Shown piece after piece: positions 1-5,632 of a DNA stretch of 10,481 nucleotides. The translations under genes were made by a program, and so were the position numbers. The notes beneath the pieces are model-generated. The model searched no databases. It was given only the letters and a program-made list of their open reading frames with translations, and was not told where the DNA came from. Origin of the DNA: Ruminococcus sp. UBA4321 (GTDB taxonomy: Bacteria > Bacillota > Clostridia > Oscillospirales > Ruminococcaceae); NCBI GenBank assembly GCA_002393815.1, contig DGUB01000135.1, positions 1-10,481 on the forward strand. The letters run 5' to 3'. The number at the start of each line of letters is the position of its first letter. Position 1 is the stretch's first letter.

Positions 1-929
1 ACAATCTTTTTCTGTAATTTATAAATGCATTCGTCAATTTTTGCGATAGTTGCATCACCGAACTGTTCCGCAAGCTTTTCATCGAAAGCGGCGTGAACTT
101 CGTCAATAATCGGCTGCATACGTTCATCACGAACGTTCTTGTCGTTGGTATCGAGAGCGACTTTGACTTTTTCACCGACGAGGGCTTCTACAGCATCAAA
201 GACATCATGCGGAATTTCCTGAGATTCAAACTCGAACTTCGGCTTGCCGATTTCTTTCTGAATGTCAGAGATAAAGGCAACCATTTTCTTGATTTCTTCA
301 TGACCGGTCAGGATAGCATTGAGCATAGTTTTTTCGTCAACTTCGTTTGCACCTGCTTCAATCATGACGATTTTATTGGCACTTCCGGCAACAGTCAGAA
401 CAAGGTCATTGTTTTCTCTCTGTTCTTTGGTAGGATTGAGGACGATTTCGCCGTTCACCAGACCGACGCTGATACCTGCAATAGGTCCGTTCCACGGAAT
501 ATCAGAGATAGAAATCGCGATGGAAGTTGCAATCATGCCGGTGATTTCGGGAGAGCAGTCCGGGTCAACGGAAAGTACGGTCATGACAACAGAAACATCA
601 TTTCTCATGTCCTTGGGGAACAGAGGTCTGATAGGTCTGTCCACCATACGGGAAGTCAGGATAGCCTTTTCAGAGGGCTTGCCTTCGCGCTTGGTAAAAG
701 AACCCGGAATCTTGCCGACAGAGTATAATCTTTCCTCATAGTCAACGGAAAGAGGGAAGAAGTCCACACCTTCACGGGGCTTGGGGCTTGCGGTGACGTT
801 TGCCATGACAACCGTATCGCCATAGCGAACCCAGCAGGAACCATTGGAGAGCGCACAGGTCTTGCCTGTTTCTACTTTGACGGGTCTGCCTGCATAGGTT
901 GTTTCAAAAGTTCTGTAATTTTCAAACAT
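1..929 (-). CDS. pnp: Polyribonucleotide nucleotidyltransferase (PNPase), N-terminal part, cut by the left edge
   Basis: PNPase degrades RNA 3' to 5' with phosphate, releasing nucleoside diphosphates, and works in the cytoplasm in mRNA decay. The start is ATG at 929-927, preceded by GAGGAA with an 8-nt spacer. The frame is open for 309 codons and leaves the window without a stop, so a little under half of the usual ~700 residues is present. The first RNase PH domain fills roughly residues 12-145, with the family landmarks VDYEERLYSVGKIPGSF, TSRMVDRPIRPLFP and the NPT motif near VNGEIVLNPT. The helical domain that links the two RNase PH halves follows (roughly 235-305). The second RNase PH, KH and S1 domains must lie to the left. 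It sits downstream of rpsO on the same strand, the usual bacterial order. The long plus-strand ORFs across it are shadows. I am very sure of the identity. Confidence 0.96.
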   Translation of the reverse strand, partial: MFENYRTFETTYAGRPVKVETGKTCALSNGSCWVRYGDTVVMANVTASPKPREGVDFFPLSVDYEERLYSVGKIPGSFTKREGKPSEKAILTSRMVDRPIRPLFPKDMRNDVSVVMTVLSVDPDCSPEITGMIATSIAISISDIPWNGPIAGISVGLVNGEIVLNPTKEQRENNDLVLTVAGSANKIVMIEAGANEVDEKTMLNAILTGHEEIKKMVAFISDIQKEIGKPKFEFESQEIPHDVFDAVEALVGEKVKVALDTNDKNVRDERMQPIIDEVHAAFDEKLAEQFGDATIAKIDECIYKLQKKI

Positions 930-992
930 AAAAAAATTCCTCGCTTTTCCAGCATAAATTTTTTTGTGTCAGGCAGCGTTTTTAGCAAAAAA

Positions 993-1022
993 CCCTGCTC
1001 CGGATGACGTTCCGGAGTACGG
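993..1022 (-). terminator. Possible attenuator hairpin in the rpsO-pnp spacer
   Basis: In the minus-strand transcript a perfect 7-bp stem (CTCCGGA/TCCGGAG, 998-1004 with 1011-1017) has a 6-nt loop. Allowing two mismatches it extends to 993-1022 and then directly abuts a run of six U (992-987). This looks like a leaky intrinsic terminator that could lower pnp expression relative to rpsO. The mismatches in the basal stem make full termination doubtful, and pnp has no clear promoter of its own in the spacer. Confidence 0.4.
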
Positions 1023-1054
1023 CAGAATGCTAATAAGCCGCTGCTGACAACATG

Positions 1055-1096
1055 CACAGAAAGGCAGACGGCATAAAAGCCGCTGCCTTTTATGTG
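1055..1096 (-). promoter_or_regulatory. Long hairpin after rpsO, candidate RNA-processing site
   Basis: Just after the rpsO stop, AAAGGCAG and CGGC (1090-1083, 1082-1079) pair with GCCG and CTGCCTTT (1072-1069, 1067-1060). This gives 12 bp with one bulged base (1068) and a 6-nt loop. A further CACA/TGTG helix (1096-1093 with 1058-1055) lies below a small internal loop. No U-run follows, so it does not look like a terminator. In E. coli the rpsO-pnp spacer carries a stem that RNase III cuts, which is the basis of PNPase autocontrol. A similar role here is inference from position and shape. Confidence 0.5.
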
Positions 1097-1100
1097 TTTC

Positions 1101-1367
1101 TTACTTACGGATGCCGAGCTTTGCAATAATGGCACGGTATCTTTCGATGTCCTTCTTCTTGAGATAAGCAAGAAGGTTTCTTCTGCGACCAATCATCTTG
1201 AGCATTCCTCTTCTGGAATGATGGTCATTCTTGTGGACTTTCAGATGTTCTGTCAGGTCGTTGATACGACGTGTCAGAATAGCAATCTGCACTTCAGGAG
1301 AACCTGTATCAGTATCATGATTGCGGTTCTGCTCGATGACAGCGGTCTTTTCTTCCTTACGCAGCAT
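1101..1367 (-). CDS. rpsO: 30S ribosomal protein S15
   Basis: S15 is a primary binder of 16S rRNA that nucleates assembly of the platform of the small subunit. The 88-residue product matches the family's usual 88-89 residues. It carries the signature [20 protein letters not shown] (residues 22-41) followed by [10 protein letters not shown] (45-54). T21, G22, Q27, H41, D48 and S51 are the residues known from S15-rRNA structures to contact the three-way junction and the helix 22 GU/GC site, and all are present. The ATG at 1367 has AAAGGGGTG upstream with a 7-nt spacer. The gene has its own strong promoter and a structured leader of about 100 nt, and is followed on the same strand by pnp. The segment [14 protein letters not shown] differs slightly from the more common [11 protein letters not shown]. 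Confidence 0.98.
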   Translation of the reverse strand: MLRKEEKTAVIEQNRNHDTDTGSPEVQIAILTRRINDLTEHLKVHKNDHHSRRGMLKMIGRRRNLLAYLKKKDIERYRAIIAKLGIRK

Positions 1368-1470
1368 TATGATTCACCCCTTTATAATAAATTTAATTCT
1401 CCGCGAACGCAGAAAAGGGAAGGCGAAAATTCCCGTTTCGGGCATAACCCCTTAACCGGGTACGCGGAAC
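1368..1470 (-). promoter_or_regulatory. Structured rpsO leader, candidate S15 autoregulatory element
   Basis: The region between the promoter and the rpsO start can fold into nested helices. An outer perfect 6-bp helix pairs 1463-1468 with 1400-1405 (TCCGCG/CGCGGA). An inner helix pairs 1449-1453 with 1415-1419 (AAGGG/CCCTT). A small CCCG-AAA-CGGG hairpin occupies 1442-1432. The ribosome binding site lies just downstream of the outer helix. Ribosomal protein S15 is known to repress its own mRNA in several phyla through leaders that imitate its rRNA site. Whether this fold does so is inference, as I could not compute energies or compare homologues. Confidence 0.5.
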
Positions 1471-1477
1471 AATTAGT

Positions 1478-1506
1478 ATTATACCATATTTTTTTTGATT
1501 TGTAAA
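1478..1506 (-). promoter_or_regulatory. Promoter of rpsO(-pnp)
   Basis: The minus strand reads TTTACA (1506-1501), a 17-nt spacer, then TATAAT (1483-1478), with TG one base before the -10, making it an extended -10 promoter. Upstream (about 1507-1550) lie several runs of A and T that could act as an UP element, as is usual for ribosomal protein genes. Transcription should start near 1471. The same AT-rich stretch separates the promoter from the end of the deacetylase gene. That gene is followed by a GC-rich AGCCGGC and six U, but no proper hairpin, so read-through from upstream is possible. Confidence 0.85.
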
Positions 1507-1559
1507 GTCTTTTTTTCAAATTTTTTAAAAATTTTTTTGTTCTGAAAAAAGCCGGCTGC

Positions 1560-2234
1560 CTATAATAATATTTCGGCGTTGGTACCGTAGAAAATATCCG
1601 GTTTTCCGGCGATTTTATCAAGCAGACGCTCCATTCTGTCCCAGTTGTGATTGCCGTCGAATTCATAGCTGTGTCCCCAGATATAGAATATCTGTCTTTC
1701 ATCCGATTCAGATGCGAGAAATGCTTCGGCAAGCGAAAACAGATTTTCATCATCATGATGACATGTCGGCAGAAACACAAGCAGATTCTGCTGTAACGCA
1801 AAGCTATGACTTGGATGAACAATTCTGCCGTAACGGATTCCGGCAGACTTCAGGCATTCTGTCACGGTCTGGCTGTGACATCCGTAAGGATAAGCCATCC
1901 CGACCGGCACGCTGCCGAAAAGTTCCGTAAGCCTGTCACGGTCGGAGAAGATTTCCTCATGCAGTTCCGATTCGGAAAGTTCTGTCATATTTCTGTGGAA
2001 TGTTCCGTGAACGGCGATTTCGTGTCCTTTGTATAAATCAATACATTCCGGAAGGTTCAGCCTGCGGACGGGCATTCCCTGATAGAGCCATTCTGTAGAA
2101 TTGTCCAGCCCGGAATTCAAGTTGAAAGTGCATTTCACGCCGTACTGATTAAACAGCTTCACAAGACGGATATCCTGTTCGTTTCCGTCGTCATAGCTGA
2201 ATGTGACAGCTTTCCGGAAGCGTTCCGGAATCAT
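1560..2234 (-). CDS. Polysaccharide deacetylase (NodB-type, carbohydrate esterase 4-like)
   Basis: The family removes N- or O-acetyl groups from peptidoglycan, chitin or hemicellulose with a metal ion. The 224-residue product shows motif 1 as TFSYDDG (residues 11-17, with D15 and D16), the metal-binding pair in HGTFH (H76, H80), a motif 3-like AYPYG (114-118), and WGHS (186-189) near the C-terminus as the probable motif 5 histidine. Canonical motif 2 is H-S/T-x-x-H; here the second residue is Gly. There is no signal peptide or membrane segment, so it may act in the cytoplasm or on a soluble sugar. The ATG at 2234 overlaps the TGA of the flavodiiron gene as ATGA and has GAGGA 9 nt before it. 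A longer frame from 2321 lies inside the upstream gene and adds 29 residues unlike the family. The substrate cannot be told from sequence. Confidence 0.88.
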   Translation of the reverse strand: MIPERFRKAVTFSYDDGNEQDIRLVKLFNQYGVKCTFNLNSGLDNSTEWLYQGMPVRRLNLPECIDLYKGHEIAVHGTFHRNMTELSESELHEEIFSDRDRLTELFGSVPVGMAYPYGCHSQTVTECLKSAGIRYGRIVHPSHSFALQQNLLVFLPTCHHDDENLFSLAEAFLASESDERQIFYIWGHSYEFDGNHNWDRMERLLDKIAGKPDIFYGTNAEILL

Positions 2235-3391
2235 CTGCAAAGTTCCTCTGCCATGGCTTCCATTTCTTTCAGGTTGGCAGACTTGACAGCGGCAGTAATT
2301 TTCACGGAAGATTCCAGCCATGTGATATTTTTAGACTTCTCGAACATGGATTTCATGACCTTAGCGGCAAGCGGTGCCCATGAGCCGTTTTCAATCAGCC
2401 CGACAGTACGGTTCTGATAATTCCGTTCTGTCAGGGATTCGATAAAGTTCCGCATTGCCGGGAAAATATCGCCGTTATAGGTTGTCGTTGCGAGGACAAG
2501 TTTTCCGTAACGGAAGGCATCTTCCACCGCTTCGGCAGCATCTTCACGGACGAGGTCACAGAGGACAACTTTCGGACAGCCTTTTTCTGTGAGTTGTTCA
2601 GCAAGGAGTTCAGCAGCTTTTTTCGTGTTGCCGTATACAGAAGTATAAGCAATCATCACGCCTTCGGATTCCACACCGTAAGAAGACCAGGTATTATATA
2701 AATCAAGATAATAATTCAGATTTTCTTTCAGAACGGGACCGTGCAGGGAACAGATTATCTGAATGTCAAGAGCGGATGCTTTTTTCAGGACAGCCTGCAC
2801 CTGTGCGCCGAACTTTCCGACAATGCCGAAATAATATCTTCTGGCTTCGCAAGCCCATTCTTCCTCAACATCGAGTGCGCCGAACTTTCCGAACGCATCG
2901 GCAGAGAACAGCACTTTGTCTGTTTTGTCATAAGTGAACATAACTTCAATCCAGTGAACCAGCGGCGCAAAGATAAACTGAAGTTCATGCTTTCCGAGAG
3001 AGAGCGTTCCGCCGTCAGTGACGACAAGTTTTCTTTCTCCGAGGTCTAAGTTCTCGAAATATTCGCCGAGCATTTTGAATGTCTTTGCATTGCCGACAGC
3101 AACCGTTTCCGGATATTCTTCCAGAAATGCCATGATATTGGCAGAATGGTCAGGCTCCATATGCTGAATTATCAGATAATCGGGCTTTCTGTCTCCGAGT
3201 GCTTCTTTCAGATTGGCAAGCCATTCCTCTTTGAAATTGCCGTCTACAGTATCGAACACGGCAATTTTCTCATCCAGAATCACATAAGAATTATATGCCA
3301 TGCCGTTAGGAACAGTATACTGTCCCTCGAACAGGTCAATCTGATGGTCATTCACACCGATATAGGCGATATCTTCTGTAATCTTTGTCAT
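2231..3391 (-). CDS. Flavodiiron protein (A-type flavoprotein, O2 and/or NO reductase)
   Basis: Flavodiiron proteins reduce oxygen to water or nitric oxide to N2O in the cytoplasm of anaerobes, usually with electrons from rubredoxin. The 386-residue product has the standard two-part build. The N-terminal metallo-beta-lactamase-like domain (about 1-245) holds every expected diiron ligand: H77, E79, D81 and H82 in QHMEPDHSAN, H146 in LVHWIEVM, D165 in FSADAFG and H217 in SLHGPV. The C-terminal flavodoxin domain (about 246-386) begins with the FMN phosphate loop YTSVYGNTKKAA and contains ATTTYNGDIFP and ENGSWAP. There is no C-terminal rubredoxin or reductase fusion, and no rubredoxin gene in the window. 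The ATG at 3391 has AGAAGGA 6 nt upstream and its own promoter. It forms a two-gene unit with the overlapping deacetylase gene. Confidence 0.95.
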   Translation of the reverse strand: MTKITEDIAYIGVNDHQIDLFEGQYTVPNGMAYNSYVILDEKIAVFDTVDGNFKEEWLANLKEALGDRKPDYLIIQHMEPDHSANIMAFLEEYPETVAVGNAKTFKMLGEYFENLDLGERKLVVTDGGTLSLGKHELQFIFAPLVHWIEVMFTYDKTDKVLFSADAFGKFGALDVEEEWACEARRYYFGIVGKFGAQVQAVLKKASALDIQIICSLHGPVLKENLNYYLDLYNTWSSYGVESEGVMIAYTSVYGNTKKAAELLAEQLTEKGCPKVVLCDLVREDAAEAVEDAFRYGKLVLATTTYNGDIFPAMRNFIESLTERNYQNRTVGLIENGSWAPLAAKVMKSMFEKSKNITWLESSVKITAAVKSANLKEMEAMAEELCR

Positions 3392-3425
3392 AAAAAATCC
3401 TTCTTTCTGAAATGATATATTTTAT

Positions 3426-3454
3426 ATTTTAGCATAAAATCCGGTTGATGTCAA
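3426..3454 (-). promoter_or_regulatory. Promoter of the flavodiiron-deacetylase unit
   Basis: The minus strand has TTGACA (3454-3449), a 17-nt spacer and TAAAAT (3431-3426). Transcription should start about 30 nt before the ATG. It stands back to back with the promoter at 3479-3507, the two -35 boxes being only 24 nt apart. Confidence 0.82.
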
Positions 3455-3457
3455 TGA

Positions 3458-3473
3458 ATTTTTTGTGAAAAAT
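3458..3473. promoter_or_regulatory. AT-rich inverted repeat between two divergent -35 boxes
   Basis: ATTTTT and AAAAAT flank a 4-nt centre (TGTG). The centre of symmetry at about 3465.5 is within about 1 nt of the midpoint between the two divergent -35 hexamers. It could be an operator that controls both directions, or only the shared AT-rich UP element. It contains TTGTGAA, one half of a Rex-type site, but the second half is missing. Confidence 0.25.
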
Positions 3474-3478
3474 ACAGA

Positions 3479-3507
3479 TTGACAAAACAAATAAATCATG
3501 CTATCAT
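3479..3507 (+). promoter_or_regulatory. Promoter of the tandem membrane-protein genes
   Basis: TTGACA (3479-3484), a 17-nt spacer, then TATCAT (3502-3507). The start of transcription should be near 3514, about 30 nt before the first ATG. Confidence 0.83.
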
Positions 3508-3544
3508 AGTGTAAATAATATTTACGTCAGAGAGAAGTGACCTT

Positions 3545-4045
3545 ATGGAGAACTATCAGTTATGGCTCACACCGGAGCAGAAAAATCAGCTTTTGAATTA
3601 TATCAAAGACAGAAGATATCATTTTATGCTGTTGCTGTATCTTGCGCTGATAATTTCTGTTGTGCTGAACGCAGTCAATCTGGCGGATTTGCTGACTGTC
3701 AGAATGTATCTGATACTGGAACCGCATCTGCTTGTTCCGTGGGTCGTTTCCACGGTGGGATTTATATTTCTGTTCTTTCACGGCATGGGAAACATCTTCT
3801 GGAAAAATTCTGATTATGACTGCCTGAAACATGACAACTATACGCTTGATATCCGCGAGTACGCCGGGAAACTCCCGGATTCCGGAAAATATCCGTATTT
3901 TGTAAAGGCAGCTGACGGAAATTCCTATCAGTGTACCGCATTTATGGACTGGAAACGCGCTCATGACGGCGATATGCTCATCTGTATCGAACTGAAAAAC
4001 GGTCAGAAATATGCGTTATTGCAGAAAGTCAGCCTTGAAAAATAA
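3545..4045 (+). CDS. Unknown two-helix membrane protein, first of a tandem pair
   Basis: I do not recognise this family. The 166-residue product begins with a short polar segment (ENYQLWLTPEQKNQLL, with KDRRY at 21-25). Two hydrophobic stretches suited to membrane helices follow at about 26-48 and 61-81. A polar C-terminal half (about 84-166) contains FWKNSDYDCLKHD, YTLDIRE, LPDSGKYPYF and ends in NGQKYALLQ. It probably spans the membrane twice with both ends on the same side, most likely the cytoplasm given the KDRR before helix 1. AGAGAAGTGA upstream gives a modest ribosome binding site. The next gene is a clear paralog: the N-terminal 24 residues and the C-terminal domain are nearly identical, while the helices and the loop between them differ. 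Two cysteines (C93 and C130) are conserved in both. Confidence 0.85.
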   Translation: MENYQLWLTPEQKNQLLNYIKDRRYHFMLLLYLALIISVVLNAVNLADLLTVRMYLILEPHLLVPWVVSTVGFIFLFFHGMGNIFWKNSDYDCLKHDNYTLDIREYAGKLPDSGKYPYFVKAADGNSYQCTAFMDWKRAHDGDMLICIELKNGQKYALLQKVSLEK

Positions 4046-4058
4046 GGGGGAAACCTGT

Positions 4059-4568
4059 ATGAACTATCAGTTATGGCTTCTGCCGGAACAGAAAAATCAG
4101 CTTCTGGAATATATCAAAGACAGAAGATACAAGCTTATGATTACAATGTATTGTTCGCTGATTGCATCTATCTTGCTGATTCCGCCGGCAGTATGGGAGT
4201 TTCATGATATCGAACGGCAGATTATGGTACGGTATCATTCCAAGGGAGACAGCGCAGGGATGATTATCCTGCTGCTGCTGTGGTCGGCTTTCACATTTCT
4301 GGTGAATTTTGTCCGCGGTGTCGGAAAGGATTTCTGGAAAAATTCCGACTATGACTGCTTAAAACATGATGCCTATACGCTCGATATCCGCGAATGTTCC
4401 GGAAAACTCCCGGATTCCGGAAAATATCCCTATTTCATTACCGATTCTGACGGGAATGCTTATCAGTGCTGTATGAAGTTTCTGGAATGGAAAAATCTCC
4501 CGGCAGGGGAGGAACTCCTCTGTGTCACACTCCGCAACGGGCAGAAATTCGCGCTGTTACAGGCTTGA
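4059..4568 (+). CDS. Unknown two-helix membrane protein, second of a tandem pair
   Basis: This 169-residue protein is a paralog of the gene 13 bp upstream. It shares NYQLWL-PEQKNQLL-YIKDRRY at the N-terminus, FWKNSDYDCLKHD-YTLDIRE and GKLPDSGKYPYF in the C-terminal domain, and the NGQK-ALLQ ending. The membrane helices (about 25-46 and 66-86) and the loop between them are diverged, and the loop is longer and more charged (EFHDIERQIMVRYHSKGD). Start choice: the ATG at 4059 has AGGGGG 8 nt upstream and matches the paralog's N-terminus. An in-frame ATG at 4011 lies inside the first gene. Long stretches are also identical at the DNA level, so the duplication looks recent. The family and function are unknown to me. 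The promoter of the following lipoprotein gene overlaps this stop codon. Confidence 0.86.
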   Translation: MNYQLWLLPEQKNQLLEYIKDRRYKLMITMYCSLIASILLIPPAVWEFHDIERQIMVRYHSKGDSAGMIILLLLWSAFTFLVNFVRGVGKDFWKNSDYDCLKHDAYTLDIRECSGKLPDSGKYPYFITDSDGNAYQCCMKFLEWKNLPAGEELLCVTLRNGQKFALLQA

Positions 4569-4593
4569 CATTTCCCGAATTCTGTGCTATACT
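4565..4593 (+). promoter_or_regulatory. Promoter of the lipoprotein gene
   Basis: TTGACA (4565-4570), a 17-nt spacer, then TATACT (4588-4593). The -35 box overlaps the stop codon of the second paralog (4566-4568). No terminator separates the genes, so the lipoprotein may also be read from the upstream promoter. Confidence 0.8.
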
Positions 4594-4637
4594 AGAAAGC
4601 AGAAAAGATGACATCAAGAATTCAAGGAGAGGTATTT

Positions 4638-5576
4638 ATGAGAAAAAAATTATTGCTGATAACTGCATTCTGTCTCTGTGCGCTGACGCTCGCCGGATGC
4701 GGCGGAAAGAATAATTCTACAGCAGAAACTTCATCTTCCGAAGCCACGGCAGAAACACAGAGTATCGACAGGGAAGCCGTTCCGTTTGAACAAACTGTCG
4801 GTGTCTGGACTTATGGAACTGATATCATTTTCCATTCCGCGGACGGAAACCGCTATCAGCTGAAAGAAGACAGTTCCGGCACAGTGCAGGACAAGAACGG
4901 GAAAACCTATACGGTTTCCGAATGCGAATATAAACTGCTGAAAATCATGAACCTGACAGAGGATAACATCAACGTCAGGGAAGGCAGATATTCTGCAAAG
5001 TTCCTCGGCAGTGTGGATTATCCGGACGGCTATAAAACGATGATTATCAGCTATCAGAAATCTGATTTGTTCGATATCGAAAAACTGGAAGAAGCTGTCA
5101 AGGGCGGTGTAACTCCGGCAGATGCCGAAACAGAATCGGAATCACAGACCGAAACCGAAACCCAGCCTTCCGAAACAGAATCCGAAACTACTACAGAAGC
5201 CCCCACAGAAACGGAAACAGAACTGGAATCTGTCACAGAAACTCAGCCCTCCGAATCAGCAACTGAAACCGAAACGGAAACTTCTGCGGATGCTTCCGAA
5301 AAAACAGAAGCTTCCGAAATTCCGGCTGATGCCGAATATGCTGCTATTTACAAGAAAGTACAGGATTTCCTCGAAACAGATAACTACAAGCAGAAAGACG
5401 CCGGCAACCGTTCTCTTGAAATTTTCAATTATCTGCATAATCTGGCAGATTCCAATATTGAAGAAGCTTCTATCACAAACGATACCGCCAAAAATGAAGT
5501 CAGCTTCAAGTGCTATGAAAAATATACAATTACCGTCAATAATACAGAAGGTACTATCACCGTCAGCGAAAACTGA
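4638..5576 (+). CDS. Secreted lipoprotein with Glu/Thr/Ser-rich linker, function unknown
   Basis: The 312-residue product has a lipoprotein signal: basic MRKK, a hydrophobic core and the lipobox LAGC with C21 as the lipid-bearing residue. It should sit on the outer face of the membrane. After a short Ser/Thr/Glu spacer comes a folded domain (about 48-155) with the piece SADGNRYQL. A linker of about 70 residues (160-232) follows, built mostly of Glu, Thr and Ser with Pro (TETET, QPSETES). A C-terminal domain (about 233-312) has a helical start (YKKVQDFLE) and alternating beta-like residues at the end. I recognise neither domain. The ATG at 4638 has AAGGAGAGG 5 nt upstream. An in-frame ATG at 4608 is rejected because it would bury the signal peptide. 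It follows the tandem membrane pair and ends at a strong terminator. Confidence 0.85.
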   Translation: MRKKLLLITAFCLCALTLAGCGGKNNSTAETSSSEATAETQSIDREAVPFEQTVGVWTYGTDIIFHSADGNRYQLKEDSSGTVQDKNGKTYTVSECEYKLLKIMNLTEDNINVREGRYSAKFLGSVDYPDGYKTMIISYQKSDLFDIEKLEEAVKGGVTPADAETESESQTETETQPSETESETTTEAPTETETELESVTETQPSESATETETETSADASEKTEASEIPADAEYAAIYKKVQDFLETDNYKQKDAGNRSLEIFNYLHNLADSNIEEASITNDTAKNEVSFKCYEKYTITVNNTEGTITVSEN

Positions 5577-5590
5577 ACATCAAAACAAAG

Positions 5591-5617
5591 CCCCTCTTTC
5601 CGGAACAGAAAGAGGGG
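5591..5617. terminator. Bidirectional terminator between convergent genes
   Basis: A perfect 10-bp stem (CCCCTCTTTC with GAAAGAGGGG) has a 7-nt loop. On the plus strand ATAATTTTATT follows. On the minus strand CTTTGTTTTG follows. It lies between the lipoprotein gene and the SH3b-like gene, which converge on it, and probably serves both. Confidence 0.85.
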
Positions 5618-5632
5618 ATAATTTTATTCATA

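Noticed and set aside
93..741. Two overlapping plus-strand open frames of 211 and 140 codons
   Set aside because: They lie opposite the pnp gene, whose minus-strand reading is unmistakable PNPase. They have no ribosome binding site and no recognisable domain.
1092..1505. Plus-strand open frame of 137 codons across rpsO and its promoter
   Set aside because: It is antisense to a certain S15 gene and runs through the promoter and leader.
1530..1560. Possible terminator of the deacetylase gene (AGCCGGC then six U on the minus strand)
   Set aside because: The GC-rich part is a palindrome with no room for a loop, so no stable hairpin forms before the U-run. It is left as a doubtful weak signal.
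3462..3471. TTGTGAAA resembling half of a Rex (redox) operator, seen also near 6635-6643
   Set aside because: The matching second half is absent in both places, and the pattern is expected by chance in AT-rich promoters.
4011..4058. Upstream in-frame ATG for the second membrane paralog
   Set aside because: It lies within the first paralog's coding region. The ATG at 4059 has a proper ribosome binding site and aligns with the paralog's N-terminus.
4608..4637. Upstream in-frame ATG for the lipoprotein
   Set aside because: It would place ten extra residues before a standard lipoprotein signal, and the AAGGAGAGG site is positioned for the ATG at 4638.
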